Shown here one piece after another: positions 35,639 to 44,731 of a stretch of DNA of 64,000 nucleotides. Source of the stretch: Rhodoferax sp. Lineage in GTDB: Bacteria > Pseudomonadota > Gammaproteobacteria > Burkholderiales > Burkholderiaceae_C. Under the pieces are notes generated by a model. That model had not been told where the DNA came from, ran no database searches, and was given only the letters and a program-made list of their open reading frames with translations. The position numbers and the translations under genes were made by a program. Location: assembly GCF_018780565.1 (NCBI RefSeq), contig NZ_JADMJN010000008.1, positions 62,001-126,000 on the forward strand, given 5' to 3'. Positions within the stretch are counted from its first letter, which is position 1. Each line of letters starts with the position of its first letter.

Positions 35639-36562
35639 ATGTCGCCTATCCAAGAAGCTCCAGTAGCGCGAAGTCAGTCTCGATCTTGTCCGCTTTGTAG
35701 CGGCAAGGCCGAGGTTCTATTTGCTGCCACGGACGAGAATCACCACGTTTCGCAAATACCTTACACATACTTGAAATGTCGGGGTTGTAACGGCATCTTT
35801 CTCGAAAATCCACCAGTTGATTTGGGGCGTTACTACCGCAGTGATTACTACGCGATTCCAAGCTTTGAGCAGCTTCAGAAAGTAGCCGACAAGGATCACA
35901 ACAAGATTGATACTGTACGGCGGTTCGTAACGGAGGGCCGGCTGCTTGAGGTGGGCCCAGCCTTTGGTGTGTTCGCTTGGCAAGCCAAGCAAGTTGGTTT
36001 CGTGGTGGATGTTATCGAAATGGATGCTCGCTGCTGTGCGTATCTTCAAGGCACATTGGGCGTTAACGTCACGCAGAGCGGAGATCCGCAGGAAGCCATC
36101 AAAGCGCTCCCCCCGCACGATGTCATTGCTATCTGGCATGTGCTTGAACATCTTGCAGATCCATATGCATTCCTAAGTTCAGCCGCAGCGAACCTGAAAC
36201 CTGGAGGGATTTTGGTGATTGCGATGCCCAATCCTGATGCCTGGCAGTTTAAGGTCATGGGCCGGCATTGGCCGCATCTCGATGCGCCGCGGCATTTGTT
36301 TCTAATCCCCGAGGTCACGATGACAAGGCTCGCCGCCCAAGTTGGTCTGAAGAAGTTGTTTTTGACCAGCGACGACAGTGATGCCAAAAGTTGGAATCGC
36401 TTCGGCTGGCAACGTCTCTTGATGAACAGGTTTAGCAGTAAGTTTATGCAGCGCGTTATGTTTGTGCTGGGCTATGGCATCAGTCTTTTCTTTGCAGCTC
36501 TCGATCGCCAAGGTTTCAATGGTAGTGCTTATACGATAATCTTCAGGAAAAATGAGCCATGA
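35639..36562 (+). CDS. Zinc-ribbon class I SAM methyltransferase
   Basis: This 307-residue protein has an N-terminal zinc-ribbon-like part (CPLCSGK at about 17 and CRGCNG at about 49) followed by a Methyltransf_23-type SAM domain: RLLEVGPAFGVFAW at about 100, a HVLEHLADPYAFL motif near 166 and LKPGGILVIAMPN at about 184. Such proteins are common in O-antigen and capsule loci as sugar methyltransferases acting on the growing chain or the nucleotide sugar. It overlaps the next glycosyltransferase gene by four bases. The acceptor is not known. Confidence 0.78.
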   Translation: MSPIQEAPVARSQSRSCPLCSGKAEVLFAATDENHHVSQIPYTYLKCRGCNGIFLENPPVDLGRYYRSDYYAIPSFEQLQKVADKDHNKIDTVRRFVTEGRLLEVGPAFGVFAWQAKQVGFVVDVIEMDARCCAYLQGTLGVNVTQSGDPQEAIKALPPHDVIAIWHVLEHLADPYAFLSSAAANLKPGGILVIAMPNPDAWQFKVMGRHWPHLDAPRHLFLIPEVTMTRLAAQVGLKKLFLTSDDSDAKSWNRFGWQRLLMNRFSSKFMQRVMFVLGYGISLFFAALDRQGFNGSAYTIIFRKNEP

Positions 36563-37713
36563 AATTCTCTGTATTGCTCCCGACGCGCAACGGCGGCGCT
36601 TTTCTCGAAAATTGTATTCGCTCCATTCTTGAGCAGGGCTATGAAGATATGGAATTGGTCATTTCGGACAATGCCAATACCGATCAGACTCCGCAAATCA
36701 TTCGGCAATTCATTAGCGATCCACGGGTCAAGACATTGAGGCTTGAAGCGCCAGTTTCCGTTACCGATAATTGGAACAGTGCGCTTTCCGCCTCGTCGGG
36801 AGACTATGTCCTCATGATGGGAGATGACGACTATCTGCTTCCCGGGTATTTTTCGCGCATGGAGCGCCTCCTCGATAAATACAACCAGCCCGACTGTGTT
36901 GTGCATAACGCTTACTCGTACGTTGCGCCAGGCTCAATTGCAGACAACCAGCAAAGTTTTTACAGCGAAGCTCATTTTCAATTCGGACCGGACCTTATGG
37001 CTGAGAGCATGCTGACGCGGGAGCAACGTTTTGGCATTGTTCACGACATGTTCAATTTCAAGGTGCGTATTCCGTTGAACATGCAGACAACACTTGTTTC
37101 CCGCAAAGCCTTTGCTAGGGTGGGCGGGGGGTTGTTTCAAAAACCTTTTCCTGATCATTACGCACTCAACGCATTGTTGCTAACTGCGGACAAGTGGATA
37201 TTCTCGCCCGAGCGGCTGCTGGTTGTGGGTGTTTCGCCAAAGTCATTTGGACACTACGTCTACAGCAACAAGCAGGCCAGCGGCCTGAGTTATTTGGGCA
37301 TTGACGCCGATTTCCAAGGGCGCTTGCCAGGAAACGAATTGATGAACGGGATGCATGTCTGGCTGGTGCTTCTCAAGCAGAACTATTCAGAGTTGCTCAA
37401 GCGTGTGGAGATTGACCGTGCTGGGTACGTGCGCCGTCAGTTCTATTCCTGGTTTATGCAACGCAAACTCGGCGCCATCACTGCAAGGGATCTGCTGCGC
37501 AACCTCGGATTGTTAACCTTCTCCGACTGGAGTGGGCTGGCTGCCACCGTTTTTGACCGTGCCAGTTGGGTGCGCTTGAAGCGGGTGCTTGCCATGAATT
37601 CGAAGCAAAGCGGTGCGGAGATTCAATGGCAATCGTTACAGGCTTTGGAAGGTGTGACGGACATACGCCAATTCGAGCATTGGCTGGCTGAGCGTAACTC
37701 GGTCGTTCATTGA
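36559..37713 (+). CDS. Family 2 glycosyltransferase
   Basis: This 384-residue GT-A enzyme has KFSVLLPTRNGGAFLENCIRS cut at the usual position, then LVISDNANTDQTPQ, and the metal-binding MMGDDDYLLPGY at about 91, which contains the DxD. The C-terminal 200 residues are variable and lack clear membrane helices. It is predicted to act on the cytoplasmic side, adding one sugar to the lipid carrier. The start overlaps the preceding methyltransferase stop (ATGA), and the end nearly overlaps the next gene, so the three form a unit. Confidence 0.82.
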   Translation: MKFSVLLPTRNGGAFLENCIRSILEQGYEDMELVISDNANTDQTPQIIRQFISDPRVKTLRLEAPVSVTDNWNSALSASSGDYVLMMGDDDYLLPGYFSRMERLLDKYNQPDCVVHNAYSYVAPGSIADNQQSFYSEAHFQFGPDLMAESMLTREQRFGIVHDMFNFKVRIPLNMQTTLVSRKAFARVGGGLFQKPFPDHYALNALLLTADKWIFSPERLLVVGVSPKSFGHYVYSNKQASGLSYLGIDADFQGRLPGNELMNGMHVWLVLLKQNYSELLKRVEIDRAGYVRRQFYSWFMQRKLGAITARDLLRNLGLLTFSDWSGLAATVFDRASWVRLKRVLAMNSKQSGAEIQWQSLQALEGVTDIRQFEHWLAERNSVVH

Positions 37714-37715
37714 CG

Positions 37716-38819
37716 ATGGAGTCTTCACTTGCTGACGGTCTTTCCGGCTTACGCATTGGTTATGTGCCATATAGCGATTCGCTAGATCGGCCAGGAGATC
37801 GACGCCGCTTCGTTTTTTACGCCAAAAAACGAGGTATTGAGTTTGAGATAGCGGATCCGGAGAAGGACTACGATCTGGTCGTACTGTCGGCGCGCGCCGA
37901 CATCAGCCGATGGAGCCGTTATGCGAAGGGGAAAGTAGTGTATGACCTTATTGATTCCTATCTCGCGATCCCGCGTACGGATTTCAAGGGGCTATTCCGA
38001 GGTGTGTTCAAATTTTTGTCTGGACAAAGCCGATATCTACAGCTTGATTACTGGAAGGCCATAAGTGGGATGTGCGCACGTGCTGATGCCGTAGTGTGTT
38101 CCACAGAAGAGCAGCGGCGAGACATTCAGAAGTATTGCACGAATGCTCATATTATTCTGGATGCACACACAAGCGTAACGCGCACGATCAAAGTCGACTA
38201 CAGTGTTGAGTCAGATCGACCTTTTCGGCTTGTCTGGGAAGGCCTGCCCCACACTCTCGGTTCACTGGAGCTAATAGCACCAGTCTTGGAAAAGTTGCGC
38301 GAGCAGTACCCGATAGAAATGCACATTGTCACAGATAGAGAGTACTTTCGGTATATGGGGCAATATGGAAAGGCCAGCACAATCGAGACGGTGCAACGCT
38401 TCTTGCCTGAAGTGCGGTTTCACGAATGGACGGAAGCGGATTGTGCTGACATCATTTGTTCGTGCGATTTGGCGGTGATACCCTTGTCTTTGATCGATCC
38501 CTTTGCTGCTGGCAAGCCGGAGAATAAACTGCTTCTCTTCTGGCGCATGGCTATGCCGGTCGTGACGTCTGCCTCGCCAGCGTATGCGCGCGCCATGCGG
38601 GCGGCGGGGCTGAATTACACAGCAATCGATCAAGCTGGCTGGTTGATCATGATTGAGCAGCTTCTTGGCGATGAGGCTGCCCGCCGCCAGGCCGGTACCT
38701 TGGGCAGGGCATACGCTGACAGCGAGTTTTCCGAGGCGAGTCTGCTGGCTCGCTGGGACACAGTTTTTTCCTCGATTGGCTTTTCCTTCGGCCAGCAGAA
38801 TCTCTTTGCCGGAGATTGA
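37716..38819 (+). CDS. GT-B-fold glycosyltransferase, divergent
   Basis: This is a 367-residue protein from ATG 37716; a TTG at 37710 is an alternative. The C-terminal half has a GT4-like layout: RLVWEGLPHTLGSLELIAPVL at about 171, the DLAVIPLS and PENKLLLFWRMAMPVV segments (about 249-285), and a final helix after a RAYADSEFS motif. The acceptor half is unusual, with VVYDLIDSYLAIPR. It resembles a GT1/GT4 transferase rather than a modification enzyme. The donor is unknown. About 250 bases without a gene follow. Confidence 0.65.
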   Translation: MESSLADGLSGLRIGYVPYSDSLDRPGDRRRFVFYAKKRGIEFEIADPEKDYDLVVLSARADISRWSRYAKGKVVYDLIDSYLAIPRTDFKGLFRGVFKFLSGQSRYLQLDYWKAISGMCARADAVVCSTEEQRRDIQKYCTNAHIILDAHTSVTRTIKVDYSVESDRPFRLVWEGLPHTLGSLELIAPVLEKLREQYPIEMHIVTDREYFRYMGQYGKASTIETVQRFLPEVRFHEWTEADCADIICSCDLAVIPLSLIDPFAAGKPENKLLLFWRMAMPVVTSASPAYARAMRAAGLNYTAIDQAGWLIMIEQLLGDEAARRQAGTLGRAYADSEFSEASLLARWDTVFSSIGFSFGQQNLFAGD

Positions 38820-39067
38820 AGCGGGTGCAGTTTTTGAGAATGTTAGTGTAGAACGGACTTGCACTCACTCCTGGTTCCATTGCTTAGTTCGTTAAAATCC
38901 ATTGAGTACATAGCTCCGCAGCGAAGGACAAGCCCCGCTGTCTGAAAGGTGAAAGATTTGAAAGTCGTGACTCTTGTGCACCTGCACCTCCCATTCAACT
39001 TGGTTGGGCGAATTGGAATTGCTGACTGCCTTAAATTTACTGAAGCGGCCGGTAGGGCGGTGGAGCG

Positions 39068-40600
39068 TTGTCGTTGAATGCACTGAATCACAAAGCGCGG
39101 CTTCTCACTCTCAAAGTTTGGGTTGTCCTATTCTTATATGCACTGTTCGCAGGGCTTGCTCTTCAGGTCTTGATCCTTCCGCATATTTTCCCGCAGTTGC
39201 ATGCGGGAAATGGCTTGCTTATTGGGCGTGATTGGGTGGGCTTTCATGAGCAGGCTGTTGTGCATGCCCAGAAAGTTATTCTGGGTGGATGGGGGGAATT
39301 TCTATTGAGGCCTGACGGCGACAACTCCATCACCGGCGTCGCCTCATTTTTCTACGTAGTGTTCGGTCCGTACCCTTGGGTGCTTCTGCCACTCAATGCC
39401 GTGATGTTCGCCACAGGCGGAGTGGCCCTCTTTTCATTGCTTTTGCATCTTGATTTGGAGGAGAACGAAGCCCTCATTGCAATGCTTCCTTACCTAGTAT
39501 TCCCGTCGGCTTTGCTGCAGTATGGACAAATTCACAAGGATGTTTTTTGTACGGCGGGCGTGCTCGTCATACTTTGGAGCTGGGTTGGCTTACTGCATTC
39601 GGAGCGAAAGCCTAAATACATCCTTCCAATGCTTGTGGCCAATGCGCTTGCGCTTGTCGTTGTGTCAGTGTTCCGTCCCTATTTCATGTACCCATTTTTG
39701 GGCTTTGGAATGCTCTTGCTATTCTGGCATGTCGCTAGAATTGCTTGGCAGATTTTCATGACTAACACGGCAAGATCACAGGTGCCGGATCGTGTCTCAC
39801 TCAGGTTCAACCTTGGATCGCTTGCCATTCTCATAGTGCTCAATCTTTCCGTGTACCTAATGAGCATCAACCAGCTGGACATGAAGCTGCGACCAATTTC
39901 AGCCAACGGCAAAGTGAGCGATATCACTATTCCGGTTTTTAGCTGGAAATCCAACGCAGACGTTCGCAGTGCAGATGCGGCTTATGTATTCTCAGATACT
40001 GCAAAAGCTGCCAGCGCATTACGAGTCAATGCTGTCATTGAATGTCGCCCTGTTGTCATACTCAAAGACGGGGCCTTCTTCGAAAACATGGTGAATAGGG
40101 CGTTCCTCAAGATTGCTGTCGCCCGCGCGGGTTTCACCAGTTCCGGCGGAACGACTGCTGCAAGCAATATTGACAAAAACGTCGACTTTTGTAAGAACGA
40201 AGATTTGATTAACTACATTCCACGGGCCGTTCAGATTGCATTGTTTGCGCCGTTCCCTACGAGCTGGCTAAATGTTGAGAAACGCAATTCAAGTCCTGTG
40301 GAGATATACATTTCGGCGGTGGAGATGTTCTATTGTTACATTGCCTATGTTGGCCTGTTTTACTGGCTAATCAGCTACAAGCGTTGGAAAGTTAGCCTGC
40401 TCATTCCTGTCTCCTTCGCTTTCGGAATCATGCTGCTCATGGGCCTGACCGTGGCCAACGTGGGCACGCTGTATCGGATGCGATTCCCATTTCTTATGAT
40501 TTTTGTGAGCATCGGTATGGCTGGCATTCTGCAGCTTGCAAAAATCACTCCGCGATGGATCCAGTCTCTTGATTCAACCCCCAACCATTCCCAGGGCTAA
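39068..40600 (+). CDS. Polytopic membrane protein, candidate polymerase or GT-C enzyme (paralogue B)
   Basis: This protein has 510 residues and about 10 hydrophobic segments, starting at TTG 39068 or TTG 39074. It shares with the protein at 25222-26601 the motifs LHAGNGLLIGRD, LVFPSALLQYGQIHKD, YIPRAVQIALFAPFPTSWL and NVGTLYRMRFPFL, in the same order and at similar spacing. These common motifs, including the invariant QIHKD, mark a shared family. A role as Wzy-type polymerase, ligase or lipid-phosphosugar transferase is inferred only from topology and locus. It ends 6 bases before the third asnB. Confidence 0.7.
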   Translation: MSLNALNHKARLLTLKVWVVLFLYALFAGLALQVLILPHIFPQLHAGNGLLIGRDWVGFHEQAVVHAQKVILGGWGEFLLRPDGDNSITGVASFFYVVFGPYPWVLLPLNAVMFATGGVALFSLLLHLDLEENEALIAMLPYLVFPSALLQYGQIHKDVFCTAGVLVILWSWVGLLHSERKPKYILPMLVANALALVVVSVFRPYFMYPFLGFGMLLLFWHVARIAWQIFMTNTARSQVPDRVSLRFNLGSLAILIVLNLSVYLMSINQLDMKLRPISANGKVSDITIPVFSWKSNADVRSADAAYVFSDTAKAASALRVNAVIECRPVVILKDGAFFENMVNRAFLKIAVARAGFTSSGGTTAASNIDKNVDFCKNEDLINYIPRAVQIALFAPFPTSWLNVEKRNSSPVEIYISAVEMFYCYIAYVGLFYWLISYKRWKVSLLIPVSFAFGIMLLMGLTVANVGTLYRMRFPFLMIFVSIGMAGILQLAKITPRWIQSLDSTPNHSQG

Positions 40601-40606
40601 GCACTG

Positions 40607-42595
40607 ATGTGTGGATTGGCGGGCTTTCTTTCCTTCAGGCAATCCGACTCTGCGGATCGTCTACTAAGGGCAATGGCAGCGCCCATCACCCATAGGGGGC
40701 CAGATGCAGCCGGCTACTGGCACGACGACGTTGCTGGTGTAGGGTTGGCTCACCGTCGCTTATCGGTTCTTGATTTGTCCGAAGCGGGTCATCAGCCCAT
40801 GCAGTCGCCTCGTGGGCGTTTTGTCATCGTTTTTAATGGGGAAATCTACAATCACCACGACATTAGAAATAGCATTAATGCGTTGCCTTCTGGCATGCAT
40901 ACTTGGCGCGGTCATTCGGATACCGAGACGTTGCTGACGGGTTTTGAGAAGCTCGGCGTGGAAGCGACTGTCGCGATGAGCGTTGGCATGTTCGCCTTTG
41001 CGCTTTGGGATCGAGAAACAAGCACCCTAACGTTAGGTCGCGATAGGCTCGGTGAAAAGCCTTTGTACTATGGCTGGCAAGGCGACACATTTTTGTTCGG
41101 CTCCGAACTCAAGGCAATGCGCGGGCATCCCGCATTCACGGCCACGATCGACCGTGGCTCACTAAGTCTTTTCCTGCGGCACGGCTATATTCCTGCCCCC
41201 TATTCAATTTATGCGGGCATCGCAAAACTGCCCCCTGGCAGCCTGTTGGTTGTTTCACGGCAGCAGCGCGAGTCGGCCATATCCCGCTATTGGTCCGCTA
41301 CAGCAGTGGCAGAAAACGGGGTTGCAAATTGTTATGCGGGCCCAATTGAACACGCGGTGGACGAGCTTGAAGTCCTGCTCAGGAATGCCGTGGGTCAACA
41401 AATGGTTGCGGACGTACCGCTTGGGGCCTTCTTATCGGGCGGGGTAGACTCGTCCACCATTGTGGCTTTGATGCAGACACAATCCTCGCGACCGGTAAAA
41501 ACTTTTACCATTGGATTCCACGAACAAGGGTACAACGAAGCTGAACATGCCATGGCTGTAGCGAAACACTTGGGTACCGAACACACCGAGCACTATGTGA
41601 CGGCCCAGGAAGCATTGGCAATTATTGAACGATTGCCTGCGTTGTACGATGAGCCATTTGCTGATTCATCTCAGATCCCGACATTTCTTGTTTCTCAACT
41701 GGCACGCCATCATGTGACGGTATCACTTTCGGGAGATGGCGGCGATGAGCTGTTTTGTGGCTACAACCGATACCAGCTCACGCAAAAGCTCTGGCGCAAG
41801 CTTTCATTTGTGCCACTACCAGCGCGCAGGTTACTGGCGTTGGCGATAACGAGTGTTTCACCCGATGCCTGGAATTGGATGGCGAACGCTGCAGATTCTT
41901 TTTTGCCAAAGGCATTGCGCATCGCACAACTTGGTGACAAGCTGCACAAAGGGGCAGGGGTAATTGCAAGTGAGTCGGCCGATGATCTGTACTTAGGTCT
42001 TGTTTCCCAGTGGCAAGATCCCTCGTCGGTTGTTATTGGTGGCCCTGAACCATCAACACTTCTCCATGGCAATACGCCAGCATTGAACGGGCTTAGCGAC
42101 GTAGAACGAATGATGGCGCTGGACTTGCTCACCTATTTGCCCGACGACATCCTCACGAAGGTAGATCGCGCCGCCATGGGTGCATCCTTGGAGACACGCG
42201 TCCCATTTCTTGATCACCGCGTGGTCGAATGGGCGTGGCGCTTGCCGCTAGGAATGAAGATGCGGGAGGGCCAAAGCAAGTGGCTATTGCGGCAAGTACT
42301 TCATCGACACGTCCCTCGTGAACTGATTGAACGACCCAAAGTGGGGTTCGGCGTGCCGATAGATGCTTGGCTTCGAGGACCTTTGCGCACATGGGCCGAA
42401 GCATTGCTAGACGAATCGCGACTTGTGAAAGAAGGATACTTTCATCCGGCACAAATTCGGCAAAAGTGGGAGGAGCATCTGTCGGGTTACCGGAATTGGC
42501 AACATCAGCTATGGAACATTTTGATGTTTCAAGCATGGCTGGAGTCCCAAGGCGACCTGACTAAAACGCCAGGAACACTGCGGATGGCATCATGA
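40607..42595 (+). CDS. asnB: Asparagine synthase-like glutamine amidotransferase 3
   Basis: This is a 662-residue protein, the longest of the three copies, with N-terminal MCGLAGF, FNGEIYNH, GHSDTE and, in the synthetase domain, the PPi-loop SGGVDSS at about residue 276, YDEPFADSSQIPTFLVS and LETRVPFLDHRVVEW. It belongs to the group common in exopolysaccharide loci. It overlaps the following GT4 gene by four bases. It may form a uronamide or another amide on the glycan, or may supply a nitrogen donor. Ordinary asparagine synthesis is less likely in this setting. Confidence 0.85.
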   Translation: MCGLAGFLSFRQSDSADRLLRAMAAPITHRGPDAAGYWHDDVAGVGLAHRRLSVLDLSEAGHQPMQSPRGRFVIVFNGEIYNHHDIRNSINALPSGMHTWRGHSDTETLLTGFEKLGVEATVAMSVGMFAFALWDRETSTLTLGRDRLGEKPLYYGWQGDTFLFGSELKAMRGHPAFTATIDRGSLSLFLRHGYIPAPYSIYAGIAKLPPGSLLVVSRQQRESAISRYWSATAVAENGVANCYAGPIEHAVDELEVLLRNAVGQQMVADVPLGAFLSGGVDSSTIVALMQTQSSRPVKTFTIGFHEQGYNEAEHAMAVAKHLGTEHTEHYVTAQEALAIIERLPALYDEPFADSSQIPTFLVSQLARHHVTVSLSGDGGDELFCGYNRYQLTQKLWRKLSFVPLPARRLLALAITSVSPDAWNWMANAADSFLPKALRIAQLGDKLHKGAGVIASESADDLYLGLVSQWQDPSSVVIGGPEPSTLLHGNTPALNGLSDVERMMALDLLTYLPDDILTKVDRAAMGASLETRVPFLDHRVVEWAWRLPLGMKMREGQSKWLLRQVLHRHVPRELIERPKVGFGVPIDAWLRGPLRTWAEALLDESRLVKEGYFHPAQIRQKWEEHLSGYRNWQHQLWNILMFQAWLESQGDLTKTPGTLRMAS

Positions 42596-43746
42596 TTCCC
42601 AAACACTCAGCAAAAGGGCGCAAGAAGCTACTTTTTCTTGTTACAGAAGATTGGTACTTTTGTTCACATCGTTTGCCCCCGGCGCGTGCAGCGCAGGCTG
42701 CAGGATACGATATTGTTGTCGCTACGCGGGTCGAACGAAAGGGTGCTGAGATCTTGGACCAAGGGTTCAAGCTAGTGCCAATTGGCTTACGCCGCAAGAG
42801 CCGAAACCCCTTTCGTGAATTAGGCGCCATCGCTGAGATTGTGCAACTCTACTGGCGCGAACGCCCCGATATCGTTCATCATGTTGCGCTGAAGCCTGTG
42901 CTCTACGGCTCCCTAGCAGCACTAATCGCTCATCGGCCGGTCGTGGTCAACGCTCTCGCCGGAATGGGTTTTCTTTTCACATCCAGTCAACGCTCTGCAA
43001 CCCTACTTCGCGCCGTCGTCTCGCAGGTTTTCAAAGTCTTGCTCAATGCCGGTCGCAATGTGCTGATCCTGCAGAATCGCGACGACGCAGCACTTCTGGT
43101 TACGAACGGCCTCGTTGCGTCATCACGGGTTCGGCTAATTCGAGGGTCAGGTGTCGATATACAACGATTTAGGGCATCGCATGAGCGCGAAGGTACGCCG
43201 CTGGTCATGCTACCGTCGCGCATGCTTTGGGATAAAGGTGTCGGAGAATTTGTCGCCGCGGTCAGTATGCTGCGCGCACGCGGCATTGTTTCGGCACGTT
43301 TTGTTCTCGTGGGCGATGGCGATGGTGATAACCCAGCATCGATCTCGGATGAACAATTGCAAGCATGGACTGACAGTGGGGTGGTTGAGTGCTGGGGGCG
43401 CTGCAACGACATGCCTGCTGCTTTCGCAAAAGCCCACATCGTTTGCTTGCCCTCTTACCGCGAAGGACTGCCCAAGGTATTGCTTGAAGCCGCCGCGTGT
43501 TCACGTGCCCTCATTGCAACCGATGTACCGGGTTGTCGTGAGATTGTGCATCACGGCAAAACCGGCTTGCTTGTCCCGCCACGCAACGCAGCACTGCTCG
43601 CTGACGCCATCGAATTATTACTTGGCAACCCCGACCTAAGACAGAGGATGGGAACAGCAGGTCGGCACTTGGTCGAAGCGGAGTTTTCCGATACTAAGGT
43701 GGCACAGGAGACCCTCGCCGTTTACGATGAAATGTGTACCAGATGA
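42592..43746 (+). CDS. Family 4 glycosyltransferase (PglA/WbpH-like)
   Basis: This 384-residue GT-B enzyme begins after a basic lead with KLLFLVTEDWYFCSHRLP. HHVALKPVLYGSLAA (about 95) and the donor-site motif PSYREGLPKVLLEAAACSRALIATD (about 285, with E-G-L-P-K-V-L-L-E), TGLLVPPRNAALLADAI and a final helix are all typical of the GT4 enzymes that act next after PglC-type initiation. With the following epimerase and phosphoglycosyl transferase it makes a familiar three-gene group at the end of O-antigen loci, and is the best candidate for the second sugar. Confidence 0.85.
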   Translation: MIPKHSAKGRKKLLFLVTEDWYFCSHRLPPARAAQAAGYDIVVATRVERKGAEILDQGFKLVPIGLRRKSRNPFRELGAIAEIVQLYWRERPDIVHHVALKPVLYGSLAALIAHRPVVVNALAGMGFLFTSSQRSATLLRAVVSQVFKVLLNAGRNVLILQNRDDAALLVTNGLVASSRVRLIRGSGVDIQRFRASHEREGTPLVMLPSRMLWDKGVGEFVAAVSMLRARGIVSARFVLVGDGDGDNPASISDEQLQAWTDSGVVECWGRCNDMPAAFAKAHIVCLPSYREGLPKVLLEAAACSRALIATDVPGCREIVHHGKTGLLVPPRNAALLADAIELLLGNPDLRQRMGTAGRHLVEAEFSDTKVAQETLAVYDEMCTR

Positions 43747-43774
43747 ACCTTGATATTAGCGAGGGCTGGAGTAT

Positions 43775-44731
43775 GTGGCCGTGAATGCGCGCGTACTGGT
43801 GACAGGGGCCTCAGGGTTTGTCGGGCAACACCTGACGGCAACTCTGAAGGCCTTGGATCGGGATGTTCGCGCTGCGGTCCGGACAGAGGCAAGTGGCCTG
43901 ATGTGCGAATCCGTCATCGTTGGCGACCTCAACGCCGTAACCGATTGGCGATCAGCCTTACGTAGCATTGAGGTTGTCGTTCATCTCGCCGCCCGTGTAC
44001 ACGTAATGCATGACACTGCCGGGGATCCGCTTGCAGCATTTCGCAAAACCAATGTGGAGGGCACCCTGCACTTAGCCAGTCAGGCTGCGGCTGCAGGTGT
44101 GAAACGTTTTGTGTTTTTGAGCTCAGTCAAGGTGAATGGTGAGAGCACAAAGCCAGGCCAAGGATTTACCGAAACGGATGTCCCGAAGCCAGAAGATGCT
44201 TATGGCCTGAGCAAGAGCGAAGCGGAGGTGGGTTTGATAAAACTCGGTCTGGAAACGGGCATGCAAATCGTCATCATTCGGCCACCGCTGGTGTATGGTC
44301 CTAACGTAAAAGCCAATTTTGCGGCACTTTTGCGGACGGTACAGCGCGGCTGGCCCCTACCTCTAGGAGCGGTACACAATCAGCGCAGTCTGGTTGCGTT
44401 GGAAAATTTGGTAGATTTCATTGTGACTTGCATGGATCATCCGCTGGCAGCCAATCAGACCTTTTTAGTGAGTGATGGCCACGACCTCTCCATAACTGAA
44501 TTGATTCAAGAAATCGCACGGGCGGCCGGAGTCACCGCCCGCTTGATCCCAGTACCAACGTGGACCCTGCGAGCGGGGGCTGCCGTGCTGGGCAAAACCA
44601 GGGCCATTCAACGTCTGTGCGGCAATTTACAAGTGGATATTTCCAAAGCCAACAAACTTTTAGGTTGGGCGCCTCCAATTTCGGTGCACGAGGGCTTGCT
44701 TCGAACGGTCAAACGATTGGTGAACACATGA
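43775..44731 (+). CDS. UDP-sugar 4-epimerase/reductase (WbpV-like SDR)
   Basis: This 318-residue SDR begins at GTG 43775, five bases after a GGAG site; the ATG at 43773 is out of frame. It has VLVTGASGFVGQHL (residues 7-20), FVFLSSVKVNG at about 108 with the catalytic serine, and YGLSKSEAEVGL with Tyr/Lys at about 140. The layout and the neighbours (GT4 before, PglC-like transferase after) fit the WbpV/WbpK-type enzymes that reduce or epimerise UDP-4-keto-6-deoxy-GlcNAc to give FucNAc or QuiNAc. The UDP-GlcNAc 4,6-dehydratase (WbpM) that such a route needs is not in the window. Confidence 0.82.
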   Translation: MAVNARVLVTGASGFVGQHLTATLKALDRDVRAAVRTEASGLMCESVIVGDLNAVTDWRSALRSIEVVVHLAARVHVMHDTAGDPLAAFRKTNVEGTLHLASQAAAAGVKRFVFLSSVKVNGESTKPGQGFTETDVPKPEDAYGLSKSEAEVGLIKLGLETGMQIVIIRPPLVYGPNVKANFAALLRTVQRGWPLPLGAVHNQRSLVALENLVDFIVTCMDHPLAANQTFLVSDGHDLSITELIQEIARAAGVTARLIPVPTWTLRAGAAVLGKTRAIQRLCGNLQVDISKANKLLGWAPPISVHEGLLRTVKRLVNT

